From assembly GCF_003386095.1 (NCBI RefSeq), contig NZ_QREG01000003.1, positions 1 through 64,000 on the forward strand: a stretch of 64,000 bases of DNA, given 5' to 3'. Below are positions 1 through 8,521 of the stretch, in pieces. Every line of letters starts with the position of its first letter. Positions within the stretch are counted from its first letter, which is position 1. Position numbers and translations under genes: made by a program. Under the pieces are notes generated by a model. The model searched no databases, had not been told where the DNA came from, and saw only the letters and a program-made list of their open reading frames with translations. The DNA comes from Marinoscillum furvescens DSM 4134. Lineage in GTDB: Bacteria > Bacteroidota > Bacteroidia > Cytophagales > Cyclobacteriaceae.

Positions 1-451
1 TCGGCTTCCTTCATGCAGGTCTTCACAGACAATACACTTGCCGCTCAGCTAGTACTTCCCCTCATCGGGCGTACAGAGGACTTGTCCCTTTTTTTTTAAA
101 AAAAAAAACTCACCTCCAAGTATTTGCGCCCTGCCGGGCGCACGCTAAAAAAGGCCGATCCCTATGGAATCGGCCCACACTCCGAAAATGACTCAATTTC
201 CGGAGATCGCCCTAGGTTTTGACAGCCAAAAACTGCGCAATTATTTTTTATACCGGAGACAAAATGGAAGAAAACTTCCGTTATCGACAGATCAGATCAT
301 TCGTCAGTTAAAAGTCCAGAGCATTCATGGCATGAAGCTTTTCAAGTGATTTTTATACTTCTCAATTTCAGATATTCAGCTTTTTATCTACCTATCCTTT
401 AGGGGTAGTATTTATCCTACCCTTGCGGGTAGTTTTAATTCTCCATGTAGA
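1..451. other. Gene-free left edge with structured DNA
   Basis: I see no convincing gene here. The stretch holds a T9A11 homopolymer switch at 89-108, a GC-rich hairpin at 126-141 (GCGCCC, loop TGCC, GGGCGC), the minus-strand terminator listed separately, and a hairpin at 417-432 (CTACCC TTGC GGGTAG) that on the minus strand has a GCAA loop of the GNRA type. A second copy of GGGGTAGT lies just left of that hairpin. The region most likely carries the 3' untranslated part of the LuxR/TPR operon that ends at 452. A short ORF at 164-349 has no recognisable features and spans one arm of the terminator hairpin. Confidence 0.55.
146..175 (-). terminator. Intrinsic terminator, minus strand
   Basis: The arms GGCCGAT (153-159) and ATCGGCC (169-175) pair perfectly around a 9-nt loop. 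Read on the minus strand the stem is followed at once by six T (152-147). It would end a minus-strand transcript, presumably the TPR/LuxR operon whose last stop codon is about 280 nt upstream, or a short RNA starting in between. Confidence 0.65.
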
Positions 452-2080
452 TCATGAAGACACCTGAACCACAAACTTGAGTGCCTCCTTGCGGTTGGAC
501 ACGCCAAGCTTGGTGTAGATATTCTTTAAATGAAATTTCACCGTATTGATAGAAACGAACAACTCCTCGGCAATTTGCCCATTGCTTTTGTTGCTCAGCA
601 CGAGATTGAGAATCTCAAATTCACGATCACTAAGCGTTTCTTCCAGCGACTCATTGATTTGCTCCTTAGCCACACCTACCTGCTCTGGCTTAAAATCAAG
701 AATACCCCGAATCCGAGCGCGTAGTTCGTTCACCTCTGCTATGAGTAACTTTTCTTTCATTCGTGACCTACTGACTACCAGCCAGGCACCACCTGTGATT
801 AGCAAAAGCACCACAACCCCAATAGCCACTAGCAGCCGCATTTCCGACTCCCTGCGGGCTATTCGATTTTTTGCTACCGTATTTTCCAGCAGCAACACTT
901 GATTTTCACTTGCCACTTTTTCAGCATCATACCGCACCCGCATGGCCTCTGCCACCCGATCACGCTCCATTTGAGCAAGCGAGTCTGAGTATTGCTGTGC
1001 CATCTTATAAGCTGAAAGTGCTTCTTTATGGTTTTGCATACGCTCCAGGAGCTCAGATCGATCCAGATAAGCATCCCTCACCTGCTCTATGAGCCCAAGC
1101 TGAACAGCTAGCTCCAGCGATTGATCGTTGACACCCAGGGCCGATTGGAGCTTTCCCAACCCTTGATATGCCTGAAATCTGACCTCATTAGCCTTCAGCG
1201 TGTTGAGCCCTCTTGGGTAGTGCTCCAAGACATTTAATGCCTGATTTGCATAATCTAATGCGACCGAATGCCGCTGCTGCAGATTGGTAAGCTGACCGAG
1301 CGTGATCCATTGCTGGGCAATGTGCACACTATCACTGCCCTCCGAATAAATGGCCAGGGCTTTTTCTACATAGGCCTGCGCACTGTCCCACTCGGCATTA
1401 GCCATGTACGCTTGTGCCAGCATACTACATCGCTTAGCCATCGAATTGTAATTGCCGCTACTTACCAGTAGTAGCTCGATTGATTCCCTGTAATGCTTTA
1501 TGGCTTTTTCGGGATTTCCCGTTTTCATCATGGCACTACCCATCAGCGTAAGGTCAAAGCCAATGGCTGCTGTATCTTTCCTGGCCACGTCTATTTCATA
1601 AGCCTGCTGCAGCATATACATCGCACTATCTATAGCGCCTTGCTGGAGCATTACTGTACCGAGATTGTAGAAAGCTATCGCTTGCTCCACCGTATCATGT
1701 AGCTGCCGTGCCAATTGGAGACTTTCATTTATGTAGTGTTCCGCTTCTTGATCAAGTCCCAGCTCCCGATAGACAAAGCCTAAATAACTATAGGTTTCCT
1801 GTCTCAGGTTGTCATTTAATGGTGATGCCATCTGATCATCCTCTGCAGCCTGTAAGTAATACCGCAACGACTGTCGCAAATCACCAAGGTAGTAATAGAT
1901 ATCCCCCAGTCTGGACATATAAAATGCGGTATTAATCTCCTCAACATTTTCTACCAAAACCGATTCACAATAGGCTTTTGCATCCTGGTATTGCTCCTGC
2001 TGAATGAGGCTATCTACTGTTAGGTCCTGAGCCTCCAGACAAGACACGCTCAGAAATAGCACCACAGCCAGGTTACGCAT
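452..2080 (-). CDS. Membrane-anchored TPR / LuxR-type transcription regulator
   Basis: A one-component regulator of 542 residues. It has a signal peptide (1-18), tetratricopeptide helices over about residues 20-370 that should lie in the periplasm, a coiled-coil stretch, one membrane helix at about 416-437, and a LuxR/GerE helix-turn-helix at 482-542 (key segment SINTVKFHLKNIYTKLGVSN) in the cytoplasm. The likely job is to sense an envelope signal or protein partner through the TPRs and bind DNA from the membrane; the ligand is unknown. I chose the ATG at 2080 because it gives a clean signal peptide and overlaps the upstream stop as ATGCGTAA; an ATG at 2092 adds four residues. It is a tandem paralogue of the upstream gene and is probably translationally coupled to it. 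Confidence 0.85.
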   Translation of the reverse strand: MRNLAVVLFLSVSCLEAQDLTVDSLIQQEQYQDAKAYCESVLVENVEEINTAFYMSRLGDIYYYLGDLRQSLRYYLQAAEDDQMASPLNDNLRQETYSYLGFVYRELGLDQEAEHYINESLQLARQLHDTVEQAIAFYNLGTVMLQQGAIDSAMYMLQQAYEIDVARKDTAAIGFDLTLMGSAMMKTGNPEKAIKHYRESIELLLVSSGNYNSMAKRCSMLAQAYMANAEWDSAQAYVEKALAIYSEGSDSVHIAQQWITLGQLTNLQQRHSVALDYANQALNVLEHYPRGLNTLKANEVRFQAYQGLGKLQSALGVNDQSLELAVQLGLIEQVRDAYLDRSELLERMQNHKEALSAYKMAQQYSDSLAQMERDRVAEAMRVRYDAEKVASENQVLLLENTVAKNRIARRESEMRLLVAIGVVVLLLITGGAWLVVSRSRMKEKLLIAEVNELRARIRGILDFKPEQVGVAKEQINESLEETLSDREFEILNLVLSNKSNGQIAEELFVSINTVKFHLKNIYTKLGVSNRKEALKFVVQVSS

Positions 2081-3506
2081 TGCGGACCACATAGGCGATG
2101 GCTTCTTTTCTATTGGTCACTCCAAGCTTGGCATAGATGTTTCGCAAGTGAAACTTCACCGTACTCACCGACACAAAAAGTGTATCTGCTATTTCAGCAT
2201 TGGTTTTGTTAGCCAGGCTTAGTTTTAGTGTTTCATATTCCCGTTCTGTGAGCTGGTTATGCAGCATCCCATTGAGCACCTCCAAAGCAGGCAGTTCTTT
2301 GATAGCGCCAGTTTGCATGCGCAGGTCCAGCAATCGCTTTTGCAATGCCTCTATTCGCAACTCTCTTGCCTCGTGCTCTGCACGCTGCTTTCTACGGTAT
2401 AAAAAGTAGATGATGAGCAAAACGGTAATCACTGCAACGCCTCCAGCTATGGTGATGATCAACATGCGGCGTGTGCTTGCCAGGCGTACATCTTTCAGGC
2501 TGTTTTGGGCTTGCAACAGCTCGATCTGCTGCTGTTTACGCTCTGCGTCGTATTGGGCGTTGAGCTCACTGATTATTTGCTGCTTTTCCAGGTTAAAAAG
2601 TGAATCATTCAGCGCATGTGCCTGCTGCTGATAGGCATATGCCTGCCGATATGCTCCCAGTCCCTTATAAGCTTTTTGAATGAGCCCCAGCGAGTAAAGC
2701 ACATCCTGCATCACACTATTTTCGCGAGCTATTCGCAAAGCCTCCTGAGCTTTGTCCAGGGCCTGAGCATATCGACCCTGAGCAAGCAAATTTTCGCTCA
2801 TACTTTGCAGCGTTTGTTCCACTGGAATGGCAAAGCCTAGCTCCTGATATACCGCTAATGCCTGCTCAAAATAATGAGAAGCCTCCTCATACGCACCCAG
2901 CGTGGTGTGTACTGTACCAGCATTGAGCAAGGTATTGGCATATCCTTCCTGCTCGCCTATGGCGGCAAACACATCCCGAGCCTGTTCGTATAGGATGAGC
3001 TCCTGATCTAAATTTTCCAGGTAACCCACAACAAGCCCCTGATTATTGAGCGCATGTCCTAATCGCAAAGAATCACCAATGCGTACAGCCAGCTGCTGTA
3101 CTTCCTGAAAGTACCCGGCAGCTTTTGCATAATCTTCCTGATAAAAAAGGTCAATACCAATGCTATTCACCGCATCGATCAATGCAAGGGTATCTCCGTA
3201 TTCCCTTGCATACGCTGCTGCTTTCATAGAATGCTCAAGAGATTTTTCATAGTTGCCACGGTTGCTCCATGCCGCTCCAAGGGCGACATGCACTTTGGCA
3301 AGTAAAGTATCCAGATCTTGTTGCTCAGCGAGCATTAAGGCTTCCTGCGCAAAAGTGAGCGCACTATCGGGAGAGGATTCTTCGAGGCTTTTACTCTGCG
3401 AGAGGAGACGTAAGACGTCCTGTTTGGGTTGGGATTTGGCAAACAAAGCCAAAACAACCAGACAAACAGCGAGCAGGTGATTTCTTCGTGAGTAAAGCAG
3501 TGACAT
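2073..3506 (-). CDS. Membrane-anchored TPR / LuxR-type transcription regulator (paralogue)
   Basis: This 477-residue protein has the same plan as its downstream neighbour: signal peptide or anchor (about 8-25), TPR repeats (30-300), a glutamine-rich coiled coil, a membrane helix at about 348-370, a second coiled coil, and a C-terminal LuxR helix-turn-helix at 417-477 (SVSTVKFHLRNIYAKLGVTN). The DNA-binding domains of the two are closely alike, while the TPR parts have diverged, which suggests an old tandem duplication with different inputs. The genes overlap by 8 bp. It is the first gene of the pair and would carry the promoter in 3507-3584. No receiver domain is present, so control is not by an ordinary aspartate phosphorelay. 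Confidence 0.85.
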   Translation of the reverse strand: MSLLYSRRNHLLAVCLVVLALFAKSQPKQDVLRLLSQSKSLEESSPDSALTFAQEALMLAEQQDLDTLLAKVHVALGAAWSNRGNYEKSLEHSMKAAAYAREYGDTLALIDAVNSIGIDLFYQEDYAKAAGYFQEVQQLAVRIGDSLRLGHALNNQGLVVGYLENLDQELILYEQARDVFAAIGEQEGYANTLLNAGTVHTTLGAYEEASHYFEQALAVYQELGFAIPVEQTLQSMSENLLAQGRYAQALDKAQEALRIARENSVMQDVLYSLGLIQKAYKGLGAYRQAYAYQQQAHALNDSLFNLEKQQIISELNAQYDAERKQQQIELLQAQNSLKDVRLASTRRMLIITIAGGVAVITVLLIIYFLYRRKQRAEHEARELRIEALQKRLLDLRMQTGAIKELPALEVLNGMLHNQLTEREYETLKLSLANKTNAEIADTLFVSVSTVKFHLRNIYAKLGVTNRKEAIAYVVRNA

Positions 3507-3584
3507 TAGGCAAGGCGTAGCATAATTCTTATTTAAAATTAGATAAAAAGGAGCTGCCCACCTACAGAACTCAAAGGAAAGGAA

Positions 3585-3617
3585 GTCCAGAAACCAGATA
3601 TTCTCAAGTTTCCGGAC
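3585..3617 (-). terminator. Hairpin after rhodanese gene
   Basis: GTCCAGAAAC (3585-3594) and GTTTCCGGAC (3608-3617) pair with one mismatch around a 13-nt loop. On the minus strand it follows the rhodanese stop by 10 nt, and a T/C-rich stretch comes next rather than a clean T run. It may be a weak terminator or a processing hairpin. Confidence 0.4.
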
Positions 3618-3627
3618 ATAAAAATTC

Positions 3628-3945
3628 TTAATACTTAGCTACTCCGGGATCAATTTCGTCTGACCAGGCCAAGATTCCACCCTCAAGATTATAGAGGTTG
3701 TCAAAGCCATGCTGTTGCTCTAGAAACTGAATAGCATTGGCACTGCGCTTACCGCTGCGGCAGTGTACCACCACTTTTTTGTCTTTGGCAAACTTATCAG
3801 CATTTTGTGGCACAGTAGCCAGGGGAATGAGCTCACCACCAATTTCGGCTACTTCATATTCATTGGGCTCACGCACATCGATGAGCTGAAAATCCTCACC
3901 ACTGTCCTTCATGGACTTCAGTTCTTTTACAGTTATTGATTTCAT
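3628..3945 (-). CDS. Single-domain rhodanese
   Basis: A 105-residue cytoplasmic rhodanese. The active-site loop HCRSGKR places the persulfide-carrying cysteine at residue 62, and the typical DVREPNEY motif lies at 23-30. Single-domain rhodaneses carry sulfane sulfur or act in thiosulfate/cyanide sulfur transfer; the exact acceptor cannot be read from sequence. I chose the ATG at 3945 over a GTG at 3975, because the GTG version adds ten basic residues that are not part of the fold. It is divergent from metZ with about 170 bp between them, so the two sulfur-related genes may share a control region. Confidence 0.85.
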   Translation of the reverse strand: MKSITVKELKSMKDSGEDFQLIDVREPNEYEVAEIGGELIPLATVPQNADKFAKDKKVVVHCRSGKRSANAIQFLEQQHGFDNLYNLEGGILAWSDEIDPGVAKY

Positions 3946-4057
3946 AGATTTTGATTTCGTTTTTGCCAGTTTCACAAAATAACAGCCGCTACCTGGCTAA
4001 ATATCAGGTGGTTGTTTTTACTTCCAGCCTCCTGATTTAGCTTTAAGGCTTCGTTTT

Positions 4058-4080
4058 GGCTTTCAATGTTATAAAAAGCC
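4058..4080 (+). promoter_or_regulatory. Hairpin in the metZ leader
   Basis: GGCTTT (4058-4063) and AAAGCC (4075-4080) form a hairpin 38 bp before the metZ start. Upstream lie an inverted repeat ACCTG...CAGGT (3991-4009) and an AGCTTTAAGGCTT stretch (4039-4051). The placement before a methionine-pathway gene invites a SAM-responsive leader, but I could not fit a known riboswitch consensus with confidence. Confidence 0.25.
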
Positions 4081-4118
4081 ACGCCAATTAACCAGATCCA
4101 GCCACAAAGATAAATGTG

Positions 4119-5294
4119 ATGAGTGATAAAAAGTTCGAAACTGCCGCCATACGACATCAAATAGAGCGTTCTTCTCAAAAAGAGCACTCTGCACCCATCT
4201 ATATGACCTCTAGTTTCAAGTTTGAGGACGCAGAAGATGCCCGCGCACTTTTTGCTGAGGAGAAAGAAGGCAACATCTACTCCAGGTACTCTAACCCGAA
4301 CACGGACGAGTTTATCCAAAAACTTTGTCTGCTGGAAGGTGGCGAAACGGGCATGGCCATGGCCAGCGGGATGGCAGCAATGTTTACCAGCCTGGCTGCT
4401 TTTCTAAGCAGTGGAGACCATGTAGTGGCATCCCGTTCGCTTTTTGGGTCTACCCACCAGATCCTCACCAAACTACTACCAAAATGGGGCATCACCCATA
4501 CGTTTGTAGACACCACAGACGATGATGGATGGGAAAAGGCTATACAGCCCAATACGAAAATGATTTTCCTGGAGACTCCCAGCAATCCGGCGTTGGACCT
4601 GATAGACCTGGAGTTTATCTGTAAGCTGGGCAAGGAGAAAGGCATCATTGTCAATGTAGACAACTGCTTTGCTACGCCTTACGTGCAAAACCCAATCAAA
4701 TTCGGGGCGGATATCGTCACGCACTCAGCTACAAAATTCATCGACGGGCAGGGACGTGCTATTGGCGGGGCCATTGTGACCTCTGAGGAGCTATTTCCAG
4801 AGATAAAATTTATGGCTCGGCATACCGGGCCCTCCATGTCGCCGTTTAATGGCTGGCTGCTCTCCAAAAGCCTGGAAACACTGGCCGTGCGTATGGAAAA
4901 GCATAGTGAAAATGCACTAGCTCTTGCACAACACCTGGAAGGTAGCGCAGGACTCAAACAAGTGAGGTATCCGTTTTTAGCATCCTTCCCCCAATACGAG
5001 CTAGCCAAAAAACAAATGCGCACTGGTGGTGGAATCGTGACTTTCGAGCTGGAGGGTGGTATAGCGCAAGGCAGGCGCTTTTTGGATGCCCTGGAGATGA
5101 TTTCGCTATCTGCCAACCTGGGCGACACCCGCACCATAGCTACGCACCCGGCATCTACCACCCATAGTAAATTATCTGAAGAAGAACGCGAAGCTGTAGG
5201 CATCACTGCTGGACTAGTGCGCGTATCTGTAGGCCTGGAACACCTGGACGACATCATTGCTGATATAGAGCAGGCACTGAACAAGTCCAAATAA
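4119..5294 (+). CDS. metZ: O-succinylhomoserine sulfhydrylase / Cys-Met PLP enzyme
   Basis: A 391-residue fold-type I PLP enzyme of the Cys/Met metabolism family, probably making homocysteine from an acylated homoserine and sulfide in the cytoplasm. The cofactor lysine is K206 in HSATKFIDGQGR, the PLP-ring aspartate is D181 in NVDNCFATP, and YSRYSNP is the usual substrate-loop motif. The glycine-rich segment GQGRAIGGAI favours the sulfhydrylase (MetZ) branch over cystathionine gamma-synthase, but the family is easy to misassign. I use the ATG at 4119; a GTG three bases earlier is also in frame. The gene stands alone and faces aroC, with a shared terminator between them. Confidence 0.8.
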   Translation: MSDKKFETAAIRHQIERSSQKEHSAPIYMTSSFKFEDAEDARALFAEEKEGNIYSRYSNPNTDEFIQKLCLLEGGETGMAMASGMAAMFTSLAAFLSSGDHVVASRSLFGSTHQILTKLLPKWGITHTFVDTTDDDGWEKAIQPNTKMIFLETPSNPALDLIDLEFICKLGKEKGIIVNVDNCFATPYVQNPIKFGADIVTHSATKFIDGQGRAIGGAIVTSEELFPEIKFMARHTGPSMSPFNGWLLSKSLETLAVRMEKHSENALALAQHLEGSAGLKQVRYPFLASFPQYELAKKQMRTGGGIVTFELEGGIAQGRRFLDALEMISLSANLGDTRTIATHPASTTHSKLSEEEREAVGITAGLVRVSVGLEHLDDIIADIEQALNKSK

Positions 5295-5298
5295 AGGA

Positions 5299-5327
5299 AA
5301 AAGGCGCAACGATGATGTGCGCCTTTT
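5299..5327. terminator. Bidirectional terminator between metZ and aroC
   Basis: AAAAGGCGCA (5299-5308) and TGCGCCTTTT (5318-5327) form a perfect 10-bp stem with a 9-nt loop. It is A-rich on the left arm and T-rich on the right arm, so it works as an intrinsic terminator in either direction. It separates the convergent metZ and aroC genes. Confidence 0.85.
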
Positions 5328-5336
5328 GAGATGGAT

Positions 5337-6419
5337 TTAAAATTTTACCTTATTGGTACGGGCGATGAGTAAGTAGTCTGCAATGACCAGTGCCGACATG
5401 GCTTCCACAATAGGCACTGCTCTGGGCACCACACAGGGGTCATGACGGCCTTTGCCAGACACTACAGCTTTATTCCCATCCTTATCTATACTCGCCTGAT
5501 CTTGCATGATGGTGGCTACAGGCTTAAAAGCAACATTGAAGTAGATGTCCTGACCATTGGATATCCCTCCTTGTATACCGCCAGAATGATTGGTTTTGGT
5601 TTTTACCACCCCATCCTCTGTATAGAACGCATCGTTGTGTTCGGAGCCTTTCATTTGTACACCTTCAAAACCGCTTCCATACTCAAATCCTTTCACCGCA
5701 TTGATACTGAGCATGGCTTTGCCCAGCTCTGCATGCAGCTTATCAAAAGCAGGCTCTCCAAGTCCCGCAGGCACACCCTGAATCACTCCAGTGACTACTC
5801 CGCCCACGGTATCCTGTTGCTTTCTAATATCATCGATGTAATCAAACATCTGCTGTGCCACCTCCTGATCCGGGCAGCGCACGGCGTTTTCTTCCGCTTT
5901 TGGCAAGTCTAACTCCGTGTAGTGTTTGTCCAGCTTGAGTGTACCTACTTGTGATACATAGGCATGAAAAGTGATTCCAAATTCTTTGAGCATCAGCTTG
6001 GCAATGGCCCCTGCTGCTACACGAGCGGCCGTCTCTCTGGCTGAGCTTCTGCCGCCTCCCCGGTAATCGCGGATGCCATATTTGGTCTCGTAGGTGTAAT
6101 CTGCATGCGATGGACGAAACTTGTCGGCTATGTGGCTGTAATCTTTACTTTTCTGATCCTTGTTCCGAATCAAAAGCGCTATCGGTGTACCTGTGGTTTT
6201 GTCCTCAAAGACCCCCGAAAGTATTTCTACCTGATCCTCCTCTTTGCGCTGAGTAGTGATTTTGGACTGGCCGGGTTTGCGGCGTGCCAGCTCCTGCTGG
6301 ATAAACTCCAGATCTACTGGAATGCCCGCAGGACAGCCATTGATTGTGACACCTATCGCAGCACCATGTGACTCACCAAAGGTGGTGATGCTGAAGATTT
6401 TACCAAATATGTTTCCCAT
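5337..6419 (-). CDS. aroC: Chorismate synthase
   Basis: This 360-residue enzyme performs the last shikimate step, turning 5-enolpyruvylshikimate-3-phosphate into chorismate with reduced FMN in the cytoplasm. The full set of signatures is present: GESHGAAIG near the N-terminus, [14 protein letters not shown], the signature [18 protein letters not shown], and [10 protein letters not shown] towards the C-terminus. The length is normal for the family. It begins 4 bp after the stop of the BatD-like gene and is very probably cotranscribed with it, although the two functions have no evident link. Confidence 0.97.
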   Translation of the reverse strand: MGNIFGKIFSITTFGESHGAAIGVTINGCPAGIPVDLEFIQQELARRKPGQSKITTQRKEEDQVEILSGVFEDKTTGTPIALLIRNKDQKSKDYSHIADKFRPSHADYTYETKYGIRDYRGGGRSSARETAARVAAGAIAKLMLKEFGITFHAYVSQVGTLKLDKHYTELDLPKAEENAVRCPDQEVAQQMFDYIDDIRKQQDTVGGVVTGVIQGVPAGLGEPAFDKLHAELGKAMLSINAVKGFEYGSGFEGVQMKGSEHNDAFYTEDGVVKTKTNHSGGIQGGISNGQDIYFNVAFKPVATIMQDQASIDKDGNKAVVSGKGRHDPCVVPRAVPIVEAMSALVIADYLLIARTNKVKF

Positions 6420-6423
6420 GAAA

Positions 6424-7872
6424 TTACTTTCGGATGAAGATAAATACTGTCAATGCCAGCATTGCCAGAATAAAGATGTTGGCAAATATCTTCATCCACG
6501 AGCTTCCATCCAAACTTGTGAGGGTATTGTCTTTAAATTCAATCCCATCATAAAAGGATCCCATGTCATTGGACAGAATGTACTCATTTTTGCGGCTCTC
6601 ACCAGTGACAGTAAGCACTTGCTGAGAGCGGAGTGTGTCGTATTGTTCTTTTTCAGGATTGAAAAAATACCACTGAAAAAAGTCTCCAAGGTTGTACTCT
6701 CCAGGCTCATTAGGGATGCCATAGTAGGCAAAACTCTTTGTTCCCTTCACGCGTCCGGCAGAGCGGGTAATATTCTGCTTTACATTGGGTGCATAAAAAT
6801 CAAAGACGTCTGTTTCCGGCAGAATGGGCTCTTCCACAGAGCTGATATTTCCTTCTCCCAGAATATTAAACTGGTAATTGAAGCTCTCCCCGGTTTTGAG
6901 CTGCAGACCTCCAATGCGCTCGGCAAGTCGGTAATCTCCCACCGCTACCCGATCACGCAGTGGGTGTGGTGGCAACTCACGCACCTCTACAGTCTTTGGC
7001 TTAGAATAGAACGTTTCAAAATCCTCTTTACGGTTTCTCCCAAAGAATGACGGATTCTTAGCCACTTTGTATTTGATCAGTTTCAGGCCTACGGAAGGAA
7101 AAGAAATAGCTTCTGCATTGAGTGGGTAAAATGCCGCCTGATAGATTTTATACTGTGTATAGCCACGATTGTTGATCGTGACGGGCTCACCGTTGATGTT
7201 GTCGATGTTGAAATTCTCTTCCCAGCAATTGGCCGGTTTGATGTTTTTGACGATTTCTGTGATCTGTTTGCCCAGGTCATAAAAGCGCATGTCCGCACGA
7301 TTGGACTCAGCCACGTAGAATGCCAGCGTAGTAGTAAAGCCCTCACCTACAAAAACGTCTTTCTTATCTGTAGTAAGTGCCAAAAATGCATCTGCCTCTA
7401 CATCTACAAATTCCGTAGGCTGGCTGTCACGATTTCTAAAACGATCAAAAGGATCCGCAAACGGATCGACAGAACGGCGCTGTTGCTGCTGCGCTGGAGG
7501 CCCCACGGTAATGGTAAAAGGCGGAGCGGAAACTTTTTCTCCATTGATGTCCATGATATAGTCACGCACCGTAAAAGTTCCCTCTCTGGATGGCTGATAG
7601 TTTTGGGTGATGCTTTGGGAGCTCGTCATGCGCCCGTTGATAAAGCTCGTGGAGGTGGAGGAAGAGGTGCCTCTCTTTACAAAACCCTCTATCTCAGGAA
7701 ACGGGCTGTAGTTTTTTAGTCGCTCATTCTCTACTGTAATGGTGACCTTAAAGTACTGATTCAGTGCCACTTTGGTGGGTCCTGTCTCTATACGCTTCTC
7801 CTGAGCCAGTGCCATTACTGAAAAAAGAAGCATAAAAATCAAACCCAACCCTACAACTCTCGTTTTAAACAT
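6424..7872 (-). CDS. BatD-like exported membrane protein
   Basis: A 482-residue protein of the BatD (Bacteroides aerotolerance) family. A signal peptide (about 1-23, ending ALAQ) leads into several beta-sandwich domains; the N-terminal part ([18 protein letters not shown]) is the typical start of BatD. The protein ends with a membrane helix (about 458-479) and a short basic tail, so it is anchored in the inner membrane with its bulk in the periplasm. BatD is usually found beside BatA, BatB and BatC with MoxR; none of these is next to it here, which makes it a solitary copy. It lies directly upstream of aroC. The molecular role of the family is not settled. Confidence 0.8.
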   Translation of the reverse strand: MFKTRVVGLGLIFMLLFSVMALAQEKRIETGPTKVALNQYFKVTITVENERLKNYSPFPEIEGFVKRGTSSSTSTSFINGRMTSSQSITQNYQPSREGTFTVRDYIMDINGEKVSAPPFTITVGPPAQQQQRRSVDPFADPFDRFRNRDSQPTEFVDVEADAFLALTTDKKDVFVGEGFTTTLAFYVAESNRADMRFYDLGKQITEIVKNIKPANCWEENFNIDNINGEPVTINNRGYTQYKIYQAAFYPLNAEAISFPSVGLKLIKYKVAKNPSFFGRNRKEDFETFYSKPKTVEVRELPPHPLRDRVAVGDYRLAERIGGLQLKTGESFNYQFNILGEGNISSVEEPILPETDVFDFYAPNVKQNITRSAGRVKGTKSFAYYGIPNEPGEYNLGDFFQWYFFNPEKEQYDTLRSQQVLTVTGESRKNEYILSNDMGSFYDGIEFKDNTLTSLDGSSWMKIFANIFILAMLALTVFIFIRK

Positions 7873-7912
7873 GTGTACGTTTTGAAATCGTTTGCAAGAA
7901 TTCGTTTTTACC

Positions 7913-7944
7913 TTGTGTCAAAGCTAAAAATTGTTTAACTTTTT
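7913..7944 (+). promoter_or_regulatory. Candidate promoter for the 63-residue gene
   Basis: TTG at 7913-7915 lies 20 bp before TAACTTTTT (7936-7944), close to the Bacteroidota pattern TTTG-N19-TAnnTTTG. The predicted start near 7951 gives a 65-nt leader. A competing AAAATTTG at 8003-8010 lies only 5 nt before the ATG. Confidence 0.35.
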
Positions 7945-8015
7945 GCTAATGACTTTTTCAAAGGAAAACGTCAAATTTACATTGTTAGTTAACCCTTTAA
8001 CAAAAATTTGCATTT

Positions 8016-8207
8016 ATGTTAGAGTACTTCAAAACCATCCTCTCGAAAGTGAGTTTTGATCGATGGCTGTTTGAAAAGGAGTTGAAAAAAGCAATAAACT
8101 CCTTAGTGCCCGATGAAATCTTAAATTTGAGAGACTGGTGCTATGAAAAATTTAGTCACATGTATGAGTCGATATTGGACAAGTGCTTCCCGCAAGCCTT
8201 GGTTTAA
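8016..8207 (+). CDS. Small protein of unknown function, 63 residues
   Basis: A short helical, cytoplasmic protein starting MLEYFKTILSKVSFDRWLFE. It has alternating charged and hydrophobic positions, two cysteines (43 and 58) and no signal peptide. I believe proteins of this look (a start like MLExFK...KVSFD, then LFEKELKKAI) recur in Cytophagales, but I cannot verify this. Reality is supported by the strong intrinsic terminator 8 bp after the stop codon and by its isolated position between divergent transcripts. No function can be assigned. Confidence 0.7.
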   Translation: MLEYFKTILSKVSFDRWLFEKELKKAINSLVPDEILNLRDWCYEKFSHMYESILDKCFPQALV

Positions 8208-8214
8208 GAGCCAG

Positions 8215-8241
8215 AAACCTCCACACCCCGGAGGTTTTTTT
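8215..8241 (+). terminator. Intrinsic terminator
   Basis: AAACCTCC (8215-8222) pairs perfectly with GGAGGTTT (8230-8237) around a 7-nt loop, followed by T continuing to 8241. It ends the transcript of the small gene just upstream. Confidence 0.9.
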
Positions 8242-8521
8242 ATGTCCGCTATGGTGCATTCGTTTTTTCTCAGATCAACCCAAAAACTCATGAATTAACA
8301 GGGATATTCGAAGATCGACCCGCCCTTTTCATGTTTTCCGAAATTGAAAAAATAATTAATCAATCGACAGTAAAACCCAAGCAGGACTTAACCCTAGCCT
8401 GTATACTTCATCTGGGATTAATGAAATCCAGGTAAAGTACAATTAGGATTATCATTTATCACTGTAAACCATTATTAGCATTAAGCAAAAACCTGTCAAG
8501 TAATTTTAGGACGGGTCCCCT

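Noticed and set aside
1-99. Open frame from the window edge to a TAA, 32 codons
   Set aside because: It could be the end of a plus-strand gene, but the last codons are the T9 run and nothing in the residues is recognisable. Too short to support.
164-349. 61-codon ORF on the plus strand
   Set aside because: No motif and an atypical composition; its first codons run through one arm of the minus-strand terminator hairpin.
8331-8435. 34-codon ORF before the repeat array
   Set aside because: It reads like a plausible helix, but it is too short, with no promoter or terminator of its own and no family recognised.
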